64,000 nt of DNA from assembly GCF_001982615.1 (NCBI RefSeq), contig NZ_MLCO01000005.1, positions 40,187-104,186 of the forward strand, written 5' to 3'. The notes below the pieces were generated by a model that searched no databases, was not told the origin of the DNA, and saw only the letters and a program-made list of their open reading frames with translations. The translations under genes and the position numbers were made by a program. Source of the stretch: Teichococcus deserti (GTDB lineage Bacteria > Pseudomonadota > Alphaproteobacteria > Acetobacterales > Acetobacteraceae). Of this stretch, positions 26,642 to 35,166 are shown piece by piece (position 1 is the stretch's first letter; every line of letters begins with the position of its first letter).

Positions 26642-26676
26642 CCAGGGGAAGGAATTCCCCTGGACCCCATCTTTTT
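26642..26676 (+). repeat. Intergenic repeat, single arm (copy 3)
   Basis: One arm only: palindrome 26642-26663 (CCAGGGGAA/TTCCCCTGG), then ACCCCATC and T6 at 26671-26676, 11 bases after the gamma-glutamyltransferase stop. The next gene runs in the same direction, and no mirrored arm is present. This fits a terminator function. Confidence 0.8.
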
Positions 26677-26763
26677 TCTGTCTGTGCTGCCGCGCGCCAA
26701 CAAACCACGCTAAGCACCACCTCGTCGGCTCCCCCCAACTCCGGGCGAGAAGAGCCGCACGGG

Positions 26764-27663
26764 ATGATCGCTGTGTCTCTGCGCCTGCGCCTGCCATCAG
26801 GCGCCTCCGGCGGCATCGCCCTGATGCTGCTGGGGGTGCTGTTCTTCGCTGTGAACGACACCCTCGGGAAATGGCTCGTCGGCGCCTATTCCGTCGGCCA
26901 GCTGCTGCTGGTGCGCAGCATCTCCGGCCTCTGCGTCATGGCGCCCTTCAACCGCCGCCTGGCCCCCGCCGCCTTCCTGCGCCCCGCGCGCCCCGGCATC
27001 CAGTTCCTGCGCATCGCCTTCTCGACGCTGGAGACCTCGCTCTTCTTCTGGGCCTTGACCGAGCTGCCGCTGGCCGAGGTCATGACCTACTACATGGCCG
27101 GCCCGATCTACGTGACCGCGCTCTCGCCCTTCCTGCTCGGCGAGCAGGTCGGCTGGCGCCGCTGGAGCGCCGTCGCCATCGGCTTCGGCGGCGTGGTCCT
27201 GGCCCTGCACCCCTCGCCGGACAGCCTCAATTTCGGCGCGGTCTGCGCCCTTGTCGGCAGCTTCAGCTACGCCTGCTTCATGGTCGCCACCCGCAAGCTG
27301 GCCGGCACCCGCGGCGAGGTGCTGATGACCTATCAGCTGACCGCCGCCCTGATCTTCGGCGCCGTCTTCGTCGCCATCGAAGGCTGGACCACGCCCAGCC
27401 TGGTGGACCTGGTGCTGATGCTCTTCCTCGGCGTCGGCTCGCTGATCGGCAATCTCTGTGTCAACCAGTCGCTGCGCGTCGCGCCCGCCTCGGTCGTGGT
27501 GCCCTACCAGTACACGCTGATCCTCTGGGGCATGCTCTTCGGCTATCTGTTCTTCGGCGAGGTGCTGTCGCCGCCGACCCTGGCCGGCGCCGCCATCATC
27601 GTCGGCGCCGGGCTTTTCATCTTTCTGCGCGAGCAGCAGCTGCGTGGGCGGCGGCGGAACTAA
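26764..27663 (+). CDS. EamA/DMT family transporter
   Basis: A 299-residue ten-helix membrane protein with two EamA repeats, including WALTELPLAEVMTYYMAGPIYV and a GEQVGWRRWSAVAIGFGGVVLAL boundary, then VAPASVVVPYQYTLILWGMLFGYLFFGE in the second half. It is related to riboflavin or S-adenosylmethionine-type carriers only at family level; the substrate is unknown. The ATG at 26764 is chosen because the upstream open frame crosses the repeat arm. Confidence 0.87.
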   Translation: MIAVSLRLRLPSGASGGIALMLLGVLFFAVNDTLGKWLVGAYSVGQLLLVRSISGLCVMAPFNRRLAPAAFLRPARPGIQFLRIAFSTLETSLFFWALTELPLAEVMTYYMAGPIYVTALSPFLLGEQVGWRRWSAVAIGFGGVVLALHPSPDSLNFGAVCALVGSFSYACFMVATRKLAGTRGEVLMTYQLTAALIFGAVFVAIEGWTTPSLVDLVLMLFLGVGSLIGNLCVNQSLRVAPASVVVPYQYTLILWGMLFGYLFFGEVLSPPTLAGAAIIVGAGLFIFLREQQLRGRRRN

Positions 27664-27815
27664 GCGGCGATGCAGGATTGCCCATCGCTTGGCCATCCTG
27701 ATCAATCATCCGGCGTATGGTGTCTGCTGCGCCGCAAAAAGCCCTGCCGCGGCACCCGCCGGCCCCTGGACGCGGCGCCGCGCCGGAGGCAGGCTCCGGC
27801 CGCTTGAGAAGAGGT

Positions 27816-28766
27816 ATGCGGGACGTGGTGAAGGTACTGGTGAAGTCGGGCGGCGAGGCGGCCGTGCCGGAATGGCGCGAAGGCTTCCAGGCCTATGACC
27901 CGCGGGTCAGCGCGCATTGGTGGGAAGATGCCAGCGTGGCGCCGGAAGCGGTCGACTATGTCGTCGTCTGGGAACCCAAGCCCGGCTGGCTGAAGACCCT
28001 GCCGAACCTCAAGGTCGTCTTCTCCTCCGCCGCCGGCGTCGACCACATCACCTGCGACCCCGAATGGCCGCGCCACCTGCCGCTGGTCCGCATGGGCGGC
28101 GACGCCGTCGCCCAGCGCATGGGCGAGTTCATCGTCTGGTCCTGCCTGTCGCTGCTGCGCGACACCCGCCACTACGCCATCGGCCAGGCGACGAAGACCT
28201 GGTCGGTGCGCGAGGGCTGCTTCACCGCCACCCAGCGCCGCGTCGGGATCATGGGCATGGGCAACCTGGGCAGCCAGGCCGCGCGCATGCTGCAGGGCGT
28301 CGGCTTCCAGGTGCAGGGCTGGGCCCGCTCGCGCAAGGAGCTGCCGGGGGTGGTCAGCTTCGCCGGCGCCGCCGAGCTGCCCGCCTTCCTGGCCAGCACC
28401 GACATCCTGGTCTGCCTGCTGCCCTCGACCCCCGAGACCGCTGGGCTGATCAACGCCGACCTGCTGGCCCAGCTGCCCAAGGGCACGGCCGTGGTCAATG
28501 CCGGCCGCGGCAGCCACCTGGTGGTGCCCGACCTGCTGGCGGCGCTGGACTCCAGCCACCTCTCCGGCGCCGTGCTCGACGTCTTCGAGGTCGAGCCCCT
28601 GCCGGCCGACAGCGTGCTGTGGTCGCATCCCAAGATCATCGTGACGCCGCACGCCGCCTCGCTGCCCAGCCGCCTGGACCGCGCCCGCTACGTCGCCGCC
28701 GCCATCGCCGATTTCGAGGCCGGCCGGCCGCTGCCCAACCTCTTCGACCCCGAGCGAGGCTACTGA
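27816..28766 (+). CDS. Glyoxylate/hydroxypyruvate reductase A-like D-2-hydroxyacid dehydrogenase
   Basis: A 316-residue NAD(P)H-dependent enzyme. The Rossmann motif GIMGMGNLGSQAARML, active-site arginine in NAGRGSHLVV, glutamate in LDVFEVEPLP and histidine in VTPHAASLPS are all present. The chain WWEDASVAPEAVDYVVVWEPKPGWL resembles the GhrA subgroup. It reduces glyoxylate or hydroxypyruvate in the family. ATG 27816 is used; GTG codons at 27825 and 27828 are alternatives. The next aldolase gene overlaps its stop (TGATG). Confidence 0.87.
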   Translation: MRDVVKVLVKSGGEAAVPEWREGFQAYDPRVSAHWWEDASVAPEAVDYVVVWEPKPGWLKTLPNLKVVFSSAAGVDHITCDPEWPRHLPLVRMGGDAVAQRMGEFIVWSCLSLLRDTRHYAIGQATKTWSVREGCFTATQRRVGIMGMGNLGSQAARMLQGVGFQVQGWARSRKELPGVVSFAGAAELPAFLASTDILVCLLPSTPETAGLINADLLAQLPKGTAVVNAGRGSHLVVPDLLAALDSSHLSGAVLDVFEVEPLPADSVLWSHPKIIVTPHAASLPSRLDRARYVAAAIADFEAGRPLPNLFDPERGY

Positions 28767-29536
28767 TGGCACTGCCCCCGCCGCCCGTCCGCCCCGATCC
28801 CGGCCGCGAATACACCGAGCAGGAGCTGCGCGAGGACCTCGCCTGCGCCTATCGCCTGATCGCGCATTTCGGCATGAGCGACCTGGTCTACACCCACCTG
28901 TCGGTGCGCATCCCGGGCGAAGGCCACCGCTTCCTGGTCAATCCCTACGGGTTGATGTTCGACGAGATCACCGCCTCGAGCCTGGTCGCCGTCGACGCCG
29001 AGGGCGAGCCGCTGCAGAGCACCAGCTGGCCGGTGAACCCGGCCGGCTTCGTCATCCACTCGGCGGTCCACCGCGCCGTCGAGCGCGCCCAATGCGTGAT
29101 GCACACCCACACGCTGGCCGGCATGACGGTGGCCGCCCAGGCCGGCGGGCTGCTGCCGCTGAACCAGATGAACATGGAGCTGCACGACCGCGTGGCGATC
29201 CATGAATACGAAGGCATCGCCGCCGACGACAACCTGGACGAGCGCGAGCGCATCGTGGCCGACCTGGGCGACAAGCCCTGCCTGATCCTGCGCAACCACG
29301 GCCTGCTGACCATCGGCCGCACGGTCGCCGAGGCCTTCTACTGGATGTACTACCTGGAGCAGTCCTGCCGCATCCAGGTCGCCGCCCAGTCCACTGGCGT
29401 CGCGCTGTCCATGCCGCCGGCCGAGATGGTCGCCCGCGTCCGCGCCCAGGCGAAGGACTCGCCGGTGAAGGGCTGGCTGCCGTGGCAGGCCCTGAAGCGG
29501 AAGATGGATCGGGAACAGCCGGGATATCGGGATTAA
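28766..29536 (+). CDS. Class II aldolase/adducin family protein
   Basis: A 256-residue zinc aldolase-fold protein. Metal ligands appear as VMHTHTLAG and RNHGLLTIG, with the typical opening ACAYRLIAHFGMSDLVYTHLS. It is a paralogue of the protein encoded at 31777-32559. Family members cleave or decarboxylate sugar phosphates and oxo acids. The TGATG overlap with the dehydrogenase suggests a two-step pathway on a hydroxy- or keto-acid. The stop is followed by repeat copy 4. Confidence 0.87.
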   Translation: MALPPPPVRPDPGREYTEQELREDLACAYRLIAHFGMSDLVYTHLSVRIPGEGHRFLVNPYGLMFDEITASSLVAVDAEGEPLQSTSWPVNPAGFVIHSAVHRAVERAQCVMHTHTLAGMTVAAQAGGLLPLNQMNMELHDRVAIHEYEGIAADDNLDERERIVADLGDKPCLILRNHGLLTIGRTVAEAFYWMYYLEQSCRIQVAAQSTGVALSMPPAEMVARVRAQAKDSPVKGWLPWQALKRKMDREQPGYRD

Positions 29537-29549
29537 GGTTCGCGGCAGG

Positions 29550-29779
29550 CCAGGGGAATGAATTCCCCTGGACCCCTTCTTTTTTTCTGTCAGTGCTGCC
29601 GCGCGGCCTTGGCCACATGGGACACATCACTGAATCGCAGCGCGACCTTTGAGGTCGCGCTGTTTTTGTATAGGGGCGTCCCGCCGTGATGCCTGGGCGA
29701 GGGTGCCGTTGAGGCGCAGGTCCGGCAACGGCCGGTCATCAGAAAAAAGATGGGGGTCTGGGGGAATTCATTCCCCCAG
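29550..29779. repeat. Triple-hairpin intergenic repeat, copy 4 (best preserved)
   Basis: A 230-bp element between convergent genes. Left palindrome 29550-29571 (CCAGGGGAAT/ATTCCCCTGG) plus a T-rich run; right mirrored palindrome 29758-29779 (CTGGGGGAAT/ATTCCCCCAG) preceded by A6 at 29743-29748; internal hairpin 29639-29661. Its interior matches copy 1 closely, including the CGTCCCGCCG and GAGGCGCAGGTCC blocks, and the arm-to-arm distance is almost identical (230 against 229 bp). Confidence 0.88.
29639..29667 (+). terminator. Internal hairpin of repeat copy 4
   Basis: A perfect 10-bp stem AGCGCGACCT/AGGTCGCGCT with a TTG loop, followed by GTTTTT. Compared with copy 1 the stem is fully paired; the differing base keeps the hairpin, so the structure rather than the exact sequence appears conserved. 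Confidence 0.8.
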
Positions 29780-29808
29780 CCTTCAACCCTGTCTTCCTAA
29801 ACCTGACT

Positions 29809-31425
29809 TTACTTCCGCTCGACGTTCCAGAAGACCGGAACGGTGGCCGCGAGGATCCCCGACAGGTTGCTGCGCCAGGCCGACTTGGTGCGGAACTGGC
29901 CGGCGTTGATATAGGGCAGCACTTCGTAGGCGCGGGCGTGGACGGCCTCCAGCAGGGCCGCGCGCTTGGTGGCGTCGGCTTCTTCCCACCAGGCGCGGCG
30001 CAGCTCGTCCAACTTCGTGTCGCAGGGCCAGCCGGTCAGGCCGCCTTCGCAGGGGCTGGCCATGTAGAAGTTGGACAGCGGGTTGCCGGCGTCCAGCGCG
30101 TTGGCGATGGTGACGAAGGCGTTCCAGCCGCCCTGGCTCGGCGCCTCGCGCCGGTTGCGGCGGACGGTGACGGTGGCCCAGTCCATCGTCTGCACGTCCA
30201 TGGTCAGGCCGGCGCGCTTGAACTGCTCGGCCAGCACCAGGGTCGCGCCGTTGTTCAGCGGGTTGTCGGCGCCATTCAGGAAAACGACGGGCTGGTTGGC
30301 GTAGCCGGCCTCGCGCAGCAGGGCGCGGGCCTTCTCCGGCTCGGCGTTGCGCAGGCCGACGGCGCCGGCGGCGCTTTCGATGGGCGTGCCGCACATGAAG
30401 TAGGCGGGGCAGTAGGGCACCTGGTCCTCGGTGGGGATGCCCATGCCCTGCAGCACTTCCTTCTGGTCGATGGCGTGCAGCAGGGCCTGGCGCGCGCGCG
30501 GGTCGTTGAAGGGCGGCTGGCTGTGGTTGAGGCGCAGCCAGACCATGCTGCCGATCGGGTTGATCAGGCCGACGGTGACGCCGCGCGACCGCTGCAGCAG
30601 GGGCAGCAGGTCGGGGGCGGGGTGCTCGATGAAGTCGATCTCGCCGTTGGTCAGCGCGCTGCCGGCGACGGCGGCGTCGGGCATGGCGACCCATTCCAGC
30701 CGCTCGATCTTCACCACCTTGCCGCCGGCCAGGCCGTCGGCGGGCTCGGGGCGGGGGCGGTAGTTCGGGTTGCGGCGATAGACCGTGCGGTCGCCGATGC
30801 GCCAGGCGCCGGGGTCGAGGATGAAGGGGCCGGAGCCGGTGGGGTCGGTGATGGCCGTCGTCGCCGGCGTCTGGGCGATGCGCTCCGGCATGACGAACAG
30901 CGCGCTGCCGGTGGCGCGGGCCAGGGATTCGGTGACCGGGCCGAAGGGGCGGGCCAGCTTCAGCTCGAAGGTCTTGTCGTCGATCACGTCGAGCGAGGCG
31001 GTGGCGGCGAGCAATGCCTTGCCCACCACGTCGCGCGCGCCCCAGCGGCGGATCGAGGCCACGGCGTCCGCGGCGCGCACCGGCTGGCCGTCATGGAAGG
31101 CCAGGCCGTCGCGCAGCGTGAAGCGGTGCGTCATGGCGTCCGCCGAGACGGTGTGGGCGCCGACCATCTGCGGCTGCGGCAGGCCCTTGCCGTCGAGGGC
31201 GAAGAGCTGGTCGTAGACCATGAAGCCGTGGTTGCGCACGAAGGCGGCGGTGGAGACCACCGGGTCGATGCTGGTCAGCTCGTTGCTGAGCACGACGCGC
31301 AGCGTGCCCGTGGAAGTGCCGGTCGGCGCGGGCGCCGTCTGGGCGAGGGCGGGGGCGAGCGGCAGGGCGGCAAGGCCCGCGAGAAGAAGCGCGCGGCGCG
31401 ACGCGGATTGGAGGCGCTGGAGCAC
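29809..31425 (-). CDS. ABC transporter substrate-binding protein, family 5 (orphan)
   Basis: A 538-residue periplasmic protein with a signal peptide ending near ALAQTAP (residue 29). Family-5 features include FTLRDGLAFHDGQPVRAADAVASIRRW and ALLREAGYANQP. It has the same opening layout as the protein at 44939-46543 (IDPVVSTAAFVRNHGFMVYD against LDPIVATSYVIRNHGYLIYD), so the two are paralogues. The start is a GTG at 31425. No permease or ATPase adjoins it; it may feed the importer encoded at 34222-41371. Ligand unknown. Confidence 0.9.
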   Translation of the reverse strand: MLQRLQSASRRALLLAGLAALPLAPALAQTAPAPTGTSTGTLRVVLSNELTSIDPVVSTAAFVRNHGFMVYDQLFALDGKGLPQPQMVGAHTVSADAMTHRFTLRDGLAFHDGQPVRAADAVASIRRWGARDVVGKALLAATASLDVIDDKTFELKLARPFGPVTESLARATGSALFVMPERIAQTPATTAITDPTGSGPFILDPGAWRIGDRTVYRRNPNYRPRPEPADGLAGGKVVKIERLEWVAMPDAAVAGSALTNGEIDFIEHPAPDLLPLLQRSRGVTVGLINPIGSMVWLRLNHSQPPFNDPRARQALLHAIDQKEVLQGMGIPTEDQVPYCPAYFMCGTPIESAAGAVGLRNAEPEKARALLREAGYANQPVVFLNGADNPLNNGATLVLAEQFKRAGLTMDVQTMDWATVTVRRNRREAPSQGGWNAFVTIANALDAGNPLSNFYMASPCEGGLTGWPCDTKLDELRRAWWEEADATKRAALLEAVHARAYEVLPYINAGQFRTKSAWRSNLSGILAATVPVFWNVERK

Positions 31426-31776
31426 GGCGAGGGCATCCTTGCGAGAGGCTGATGGGATGGGCGGCGATTCCGCGTCGTTTCACCCTATCAGGGTCGCGAA
31501 GTTTGCAGCAGGGTGGCAGCAACTTCCGCGGCGACAAAAGTGTTGCGCTGCCGGTTGCAGGATTTCGCTGGCGGGTCCATCCTGGCCAGGTATCGCAGGG
31601 CGCGCAGCGGGTTTCGCCGCAGTGCAGCGAAATGCCCCTGCCTTGGGCGCGTAAAGCACGGATTTGCCTCGAGCACAGGCAAGTCCGTTTAGTGCTGCGT
31701 TGCACAACTCTCACGACCGGTTGACGGGGCCGAGCGCGGCGTTGGACAGTCCCTCCCTCAAAGGGAGTTGGGGCTC
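31426..31776. other. Intergenic control region between orphan binding protein and catabolic operon
   Basis: A 351-bp gap between divergent genes. It holds a 12-bp hairpin at 31658-31688 and a possible -35 element TTGACG near 31721, but no convincing -10. No coding sequence, RNA gene or repeat copy was recognised here. It must contain promoters for both directions. Confidence 0.5.
31658..31688. promoter_or_regulatory. Inverted repeat upstream of the catabolic operon
   Basis: Arms ACGGATTTGCCT (31658-31669) and AGGCAAGTCCGT (31677-31688) pair over 12 bp with one G-T wobble and a 7-base spacer. No T run follows, so an operator or a leader RNA hairpin is more likely than a terminator. Confidence 0.5.
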
Positions 31777-32559
31777 ATGAACATCGCAACGCCGCCGGCA
31801 CGGCTTGCCTGCTCCGAGGATGAGTGGCGCGTCCGCTGCGACCTCGCGGCGCTGTATCGCCTGGTCGCGCATTTCCGGATGACGGATTTCATCTACACCC
31901 ATATCAGCGCGCGCGTGCCGGGCCCCGAGCACCACTTCCTGATCAACAAGTATGGCGTGCTCTTCGACGAGATGCGCGCCAGCGACCTCGTCAAGATCGA
32001 CCTGCACGGCAATGTCGTCGAGGAGGATGGCGAGTCCAAGCCGGTCAACGCCGCCGGCTTCACCATCCATTCCGCGCTGCACATGGCGAAGGAGGACGCC
32101 TTCTGCGTCGTCCACACGCACACCGCGGCCGGCATCGCGGTCTCGGCGCAGAAGCACGGGCTGCTGCCGATCAGCCAGCATGCGCTGAAGTTCTACGGCC
32201 ACCTCGCCTATCATGGCTATGAGGGCATCGCGCTCGACCTCGACGAGCGCGACCGGCTGGTGCACGATCTCGGCTCGCACAAGGCGATGATCCTGCAGAA
32301 TCACGGCCTGCTGGTGGCCGGGCGCAGCATCCCCGAGGCCTTCAACCTGATCTACTACCTGGAGCGCGCCTGCCAGGCGCAGGTCCAGGCCCTGGCCGGC
32401 GGCGGCGTCGACCAGCTGGTGCTGCCGCCCGAGGAGGTGCGCCAGCGCACCGCCGCGCAGTTCAACGGCAATCCCGAGAAGTCGCTGGCGCATAGCGAAT
32501 GGGCCTGGGCCTCGGCGCTGCGCCTGATCGAAGGCAGCAAGCTGGACTGGCGCGCATGA
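31777..32559 (+). CDS. Class II aldolase/adducin family protein (operon gene 1)
   Basis: A 260-residue zinc aldolase-fold protein with metal ligands in VVHTHTAAG and QNHGLLVAG. It is a paralogue of the aldolase at 28766-29536 (shared ALYRLVAHFRMTDFIYTHIS pattern). ATG 31777 has GGAG about ten bases upstream. It begins the long plus-strand operon, and its stop overlaps the YtcJ-like amidohydrolase gene (ATGA), which suggests that it acts on a product released by those hydrolases. Confidence 0.88.
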   Translation: MNIATPPARLACSEDEWRVRCDLAALYRLVAHFRMTDFIYTHISARVPGPEHHFLINKYGVLFDEMRASDLVKIDLHGNVVEEDGESKPVNAAGFTIHSALHMAKEDAFCVVHTHTAAGIAVSAQKHGLLPISQHALKFYGHLAYHGYEGIALDLDERDRLVHDLGSHKAMILQNHGLLVAGRSIPEAFNLIYYLERACQAQVQALAGGGVDQLVLPPEEVRQRTAAQFNGNPEKSLAHSEWAWASALRLIEGSKLDWRA

Positions 32560-34217
32560 CCGCCGACCTTCTGATCACCGGCGGCCGCATCTTCCGCGGC
32601 CTGGCTCACGGCTATGCCGAAGCCATCGCCATCAAGGACGGCCGCGTGCTGGCCGTGGGCGATGCCGCGAGCGTCTCCGATGCCGCGGGTGCCGCGACCA
32701 AGCGCATCGACCTCGGCGGCCGCGTCGCGGCGCCGGCCTTCAACGAAGCGCATATGCACCTGCTCTCCTACGGCCTCGGCCTGAGCCAGGTGAACCTCCG
32801 CGCCGAGGAGGTCCGCACCCTCGACGAGGTGCTGTCGCGCATTGCCAAGGCCGCGAAGGCCACGCCGAAGGGCCAGTGGATCCTCGGCCGCGGCTATGAC
32901 CATGGCGAGCTCGACATCGGCCGCCACCCGCTGGCCGAGGAGCTGGACCGCGCGGCGCCCGACCATCCGGTCTTCATCACCCGCACCTGCGGCCATGTCG
33001 CCGTCGCCAACACCGCGGCGCTGAAGATCGCCGGCGTCACCCACAACACCCCCGATCCCGAGGGTGGCGCCATCGAGCGCAAGAACGGCAAGCTCACCGG
33101 CCTCTTCGCCGAGCGCGCCATGCGCCTGGTGCGCGACAAGATGGCCCCGCCCTCGGAAGCCGCGATGGTCGACGCCATCGAGGCCGCCGGCCGCAACCTG
33201 GCGGCGCTGGGCTTCGCCTCGGCCTCCGACATGAATGTCGGCATGACCGCCGGCATGGCCGAGATCGACGCCTTCCGCCGCGCGGCCGCCGACGGGCGCC
33301 TGCTGCAGCGCATGTGGCAGGTGCTGGCCGGCAATCCGGAAGGCATCGCCGACGAGGCCTATGCCGCCGGGCTCCGCCCCAACTTCGCCCGCGGCGAGGA
33401 TGCCGACGAGCTGCTGGCCTGGGGCGCCGTCAAGGTTTTTGGCGATGGTTCCGCGGGCGGGCTCACGGCCGCTTTCTTCGATCCCTATTTGGAAAGCGCC
33501 GGGGGCGGCACGGGCATCTTCTGCTTCCCCGACGACAAGATGCATGCCCTGCTGGCCAAGTTCCACCGCCAGGGCTGGCAGCTCGACATCCACGCCATCG
33601 GCGATGCGGCGATCGAGCAGGTGCTGGTCGGCATGGAGCAGGCGAGCTCGGCCGAGATGCCGATCGACGGCCGCCGCCACCGCATCGAGCATTGCGGCTT
33701 CCTCAACCGCGACCAGCGCAAGCGGATGCTCAAGCACGGCATCATCCCCGTGCCGCAGCCGGTCTTCATGTATGAGTTCGGCGATCTCTACGTGAAGAAC
33801 CTCGGCCTCGCCCGGACCGAGGTCGCCTATCCGATGCGCACCTGGCTGGAGGAAGGGCACCACCCGGTCGCCTCCTCGGACAGCCCGGTCTGCACGGTCG
33901 ACCCCTTCATCAACCTCTATGCCATGGTGACCCGCAAGAGCAGCCGCGGCACCGTGCTCGGCGCCGAGGAGACGCTGACGCCGGAGCAGGCGATGCATTG
34001 CTACACCTGGTGCGGCGCCCATGCGCAATTCGCGGAAGCGGACAGGGGCACGCTGGAGCCGGGCATGCAGGCCGATATCGCCGTCTTCTCGCGCGACCTT
34101 TTTGCCTGCGCGCCGGAAGACATCCTGACCACCAAGGCCGACCTTACCTTCCGGGGCGGCCGCGCGATCTTCGATCGGCATGGCGAGGCTGCGGCCCTCG
34201 CGGGGGCTGCGGACTAA
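32556..34217 (+). CDS. YtcJ-like amidohydrolase family protein
   Basis: A 553-residue metal-dependent hydrolase. Metal and active-site elements: HMHL (H66 and H68), LDIHAIGDAAI, HRIEHCGF and SSDSPV. The large insert and ILGRGYDHGEL segment mark the YtcJ/NfdA-type exoenzyme subgroup, which hydrolyses N-substituted formamides or other amides. It has no signal peptide, so it works on imported substrate. It lies between the aldolase and importer genes of one operon. Confidence 0.87.
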   Translation: MTADLLITGGRIFRGLAHGYAEAIAIKDGRVLAVGDAASVSDAAGAATKRIDLGGRVAAPAFNEAHMHLLSYGLGLSQVNLRAEEVRTLDEVLSRIAKAAKATPKGQWILGRGYDHGELDIGRHPLAEELDRAAPDHPVFITRTCGHVAVANTAALKIAGVTHNTPDPEGGAIERKNGKLTGLFAERAMRLVRDKMAPPSEAAMVDAIEAAGRNLAALGFASASDMNVGMTAGMAEIDAFRRAAADGRLLQRMWQVLAGNPEGIADEAYAAGLRPNFARGEDADELLAWGAVKVFGDGSAGGLTAAFFDPYLESAGGGTGIFCFPDDKMHALLAKFHRQGWQLDIHAIGDAAIEQVLVGMEQASSAEMPIDGRRHRIEHCGFLNRDQRKRMLKHGIIPVPQPVFMYEFGDLYVKNLGLARTEVAYPMRTWLEEGHHPVASSDSPVCTVDPFINLYAMVTRKSSRGTVLGAEETLTPEQAMHCYTWCGAHAQFAEADRGTLEPGMQADIAVFSRDLFACAPEDILTTKADLTFRGGRAIFDRHGEAAALAGAAD

Positions 34218-34221
34218 ATCC

Positions 34222-35163
34222 ATGTTGCGTCATGTGCTTCAACGCCTGCTGCTGACCGTTCCGGTCATGCTGGGCGTGCTGTTGATCGGCTTCCTGCTGA
34301 TGCAGGTGGTGCCGACGGACCCTGCCATCGTCCGCGCCGGCCCCACCGCCACGGTGGAGCTGGTCAACGAGATCCGTCGCGAGCTGGGCCTCGACCAGCC
34401 GCTCTATGTCCAGTTCGGCATCTACCTGTGGAAGCTGCTGCAGGGTGACCTGGGCGTCTCCATCATCAACAACGTCGCCGTCACCCAGGAACTCGCCGGC
34501 ACCATCGGCCCGACCCTCGAGCTGATGTTCGCCTCGCTGTTCTGGTCGATCCCGATCGGCATCGCGCTGGGCACGGTCGCCGGCTATTGGCGCGGCTCGG
34601 TGCTGGACCGTGCGGTCACGGCGTTTTCCGTCGCCGGCGGCTCGGTGCCGGTCTTCTTCCTCGGCCTGATGCTGATCTGGTATGTCGGCTTCCAGTGGCA
34701 GCTGCTGCCCTTCACCGGCCGCGGCGGCCCGCTCTGGACGCTGGAGGGCTGGCAGGCCATCGCCCTGCCGGCGCTGACGCTCGGCGGCACCTTCATCGCG
34801 CCGGTCGCCCGCATGACCCGCACCGCGGTGCTGGAGGTGCTGAGCGCCGAGCATGTCCGCACCGCCCGCGCCAAGGGCCTGGGCGAGGGCGCCGTGGTGC
34901 TGCACCATGCGCTGCGCAACGCGCTGATCCCCGTCGTCACCCTGATCGGCCTGCAGATCGGCTTTCTGCTCGGTGGCGCGGTCGTGACCGAGACCGTCTT
35001 CTCCTGGCCGGGTGTCGGCCGGCTGGCCGTCGGCGCCATCCTGTCCTCCGACTTCCCGATGGCCCAGGGCACGATCATCGTGCTGTCGCTCGGCTTCATC
35101 ATCGTCAATCTGGTGGTCGATGTGCTCTATGTCGCGCTCGATCCGCGCATGCGGGGGCACTGA
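34222..35163 (+). CDS. ABC transporter permease, DppB type
   Basis: A 313-residue inner-membrane permease. It starts MLRHVLQRLLLTVPVMLGV, followed by the LMQVVPTDPA and ELGLDQPLYVQFGIYLWKLL regions and an EAA-like loop (HVRTARAKGLGEGAVVLHHALRNA). It pairs with the DppC-type gene four bases downstream and forms the channel of the importer encoded by this operon. An ATG at 34222 replaces the longer open frame. Confidence 0.92.
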   Translation: MLRHVLQRLLLTVPVMLGVLLIGFLLMQVVPTDPAIVRAGPTATVELVNEIRRELGLDQPLYVQFGIYLWKLLQGDLGVSIINNVAVTQELAGTIGPTLELMFASLFWSIPIGIALGTVAGYWRGSVLDRAVTAFSVAGGSVPVFFLGLMLIWYVGFQWQLLPFTGRGGPLWTLEGWQAIALPALTLGGTFIAPVARMTRTAVLEVLSAEHVRTARAKGLGEGAVVLHHALRNALIPVVTLIGLQIGFLLGGAVVTETVFSWPGVGRLAVGAILSSDFPMAQGTIIVLSLGFIIVNLVVDVLYVALDPRMRGH

Positions 35164-35166
35164 GCC

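Noticed and set aside
31426..31776. Riboswitch or small RNA gene in the long intergenic gap
   Set aside because: One hairpin is visible but no known riboswitch core, promoter plus terminator pair, or conserved RNA motif could be recognised.
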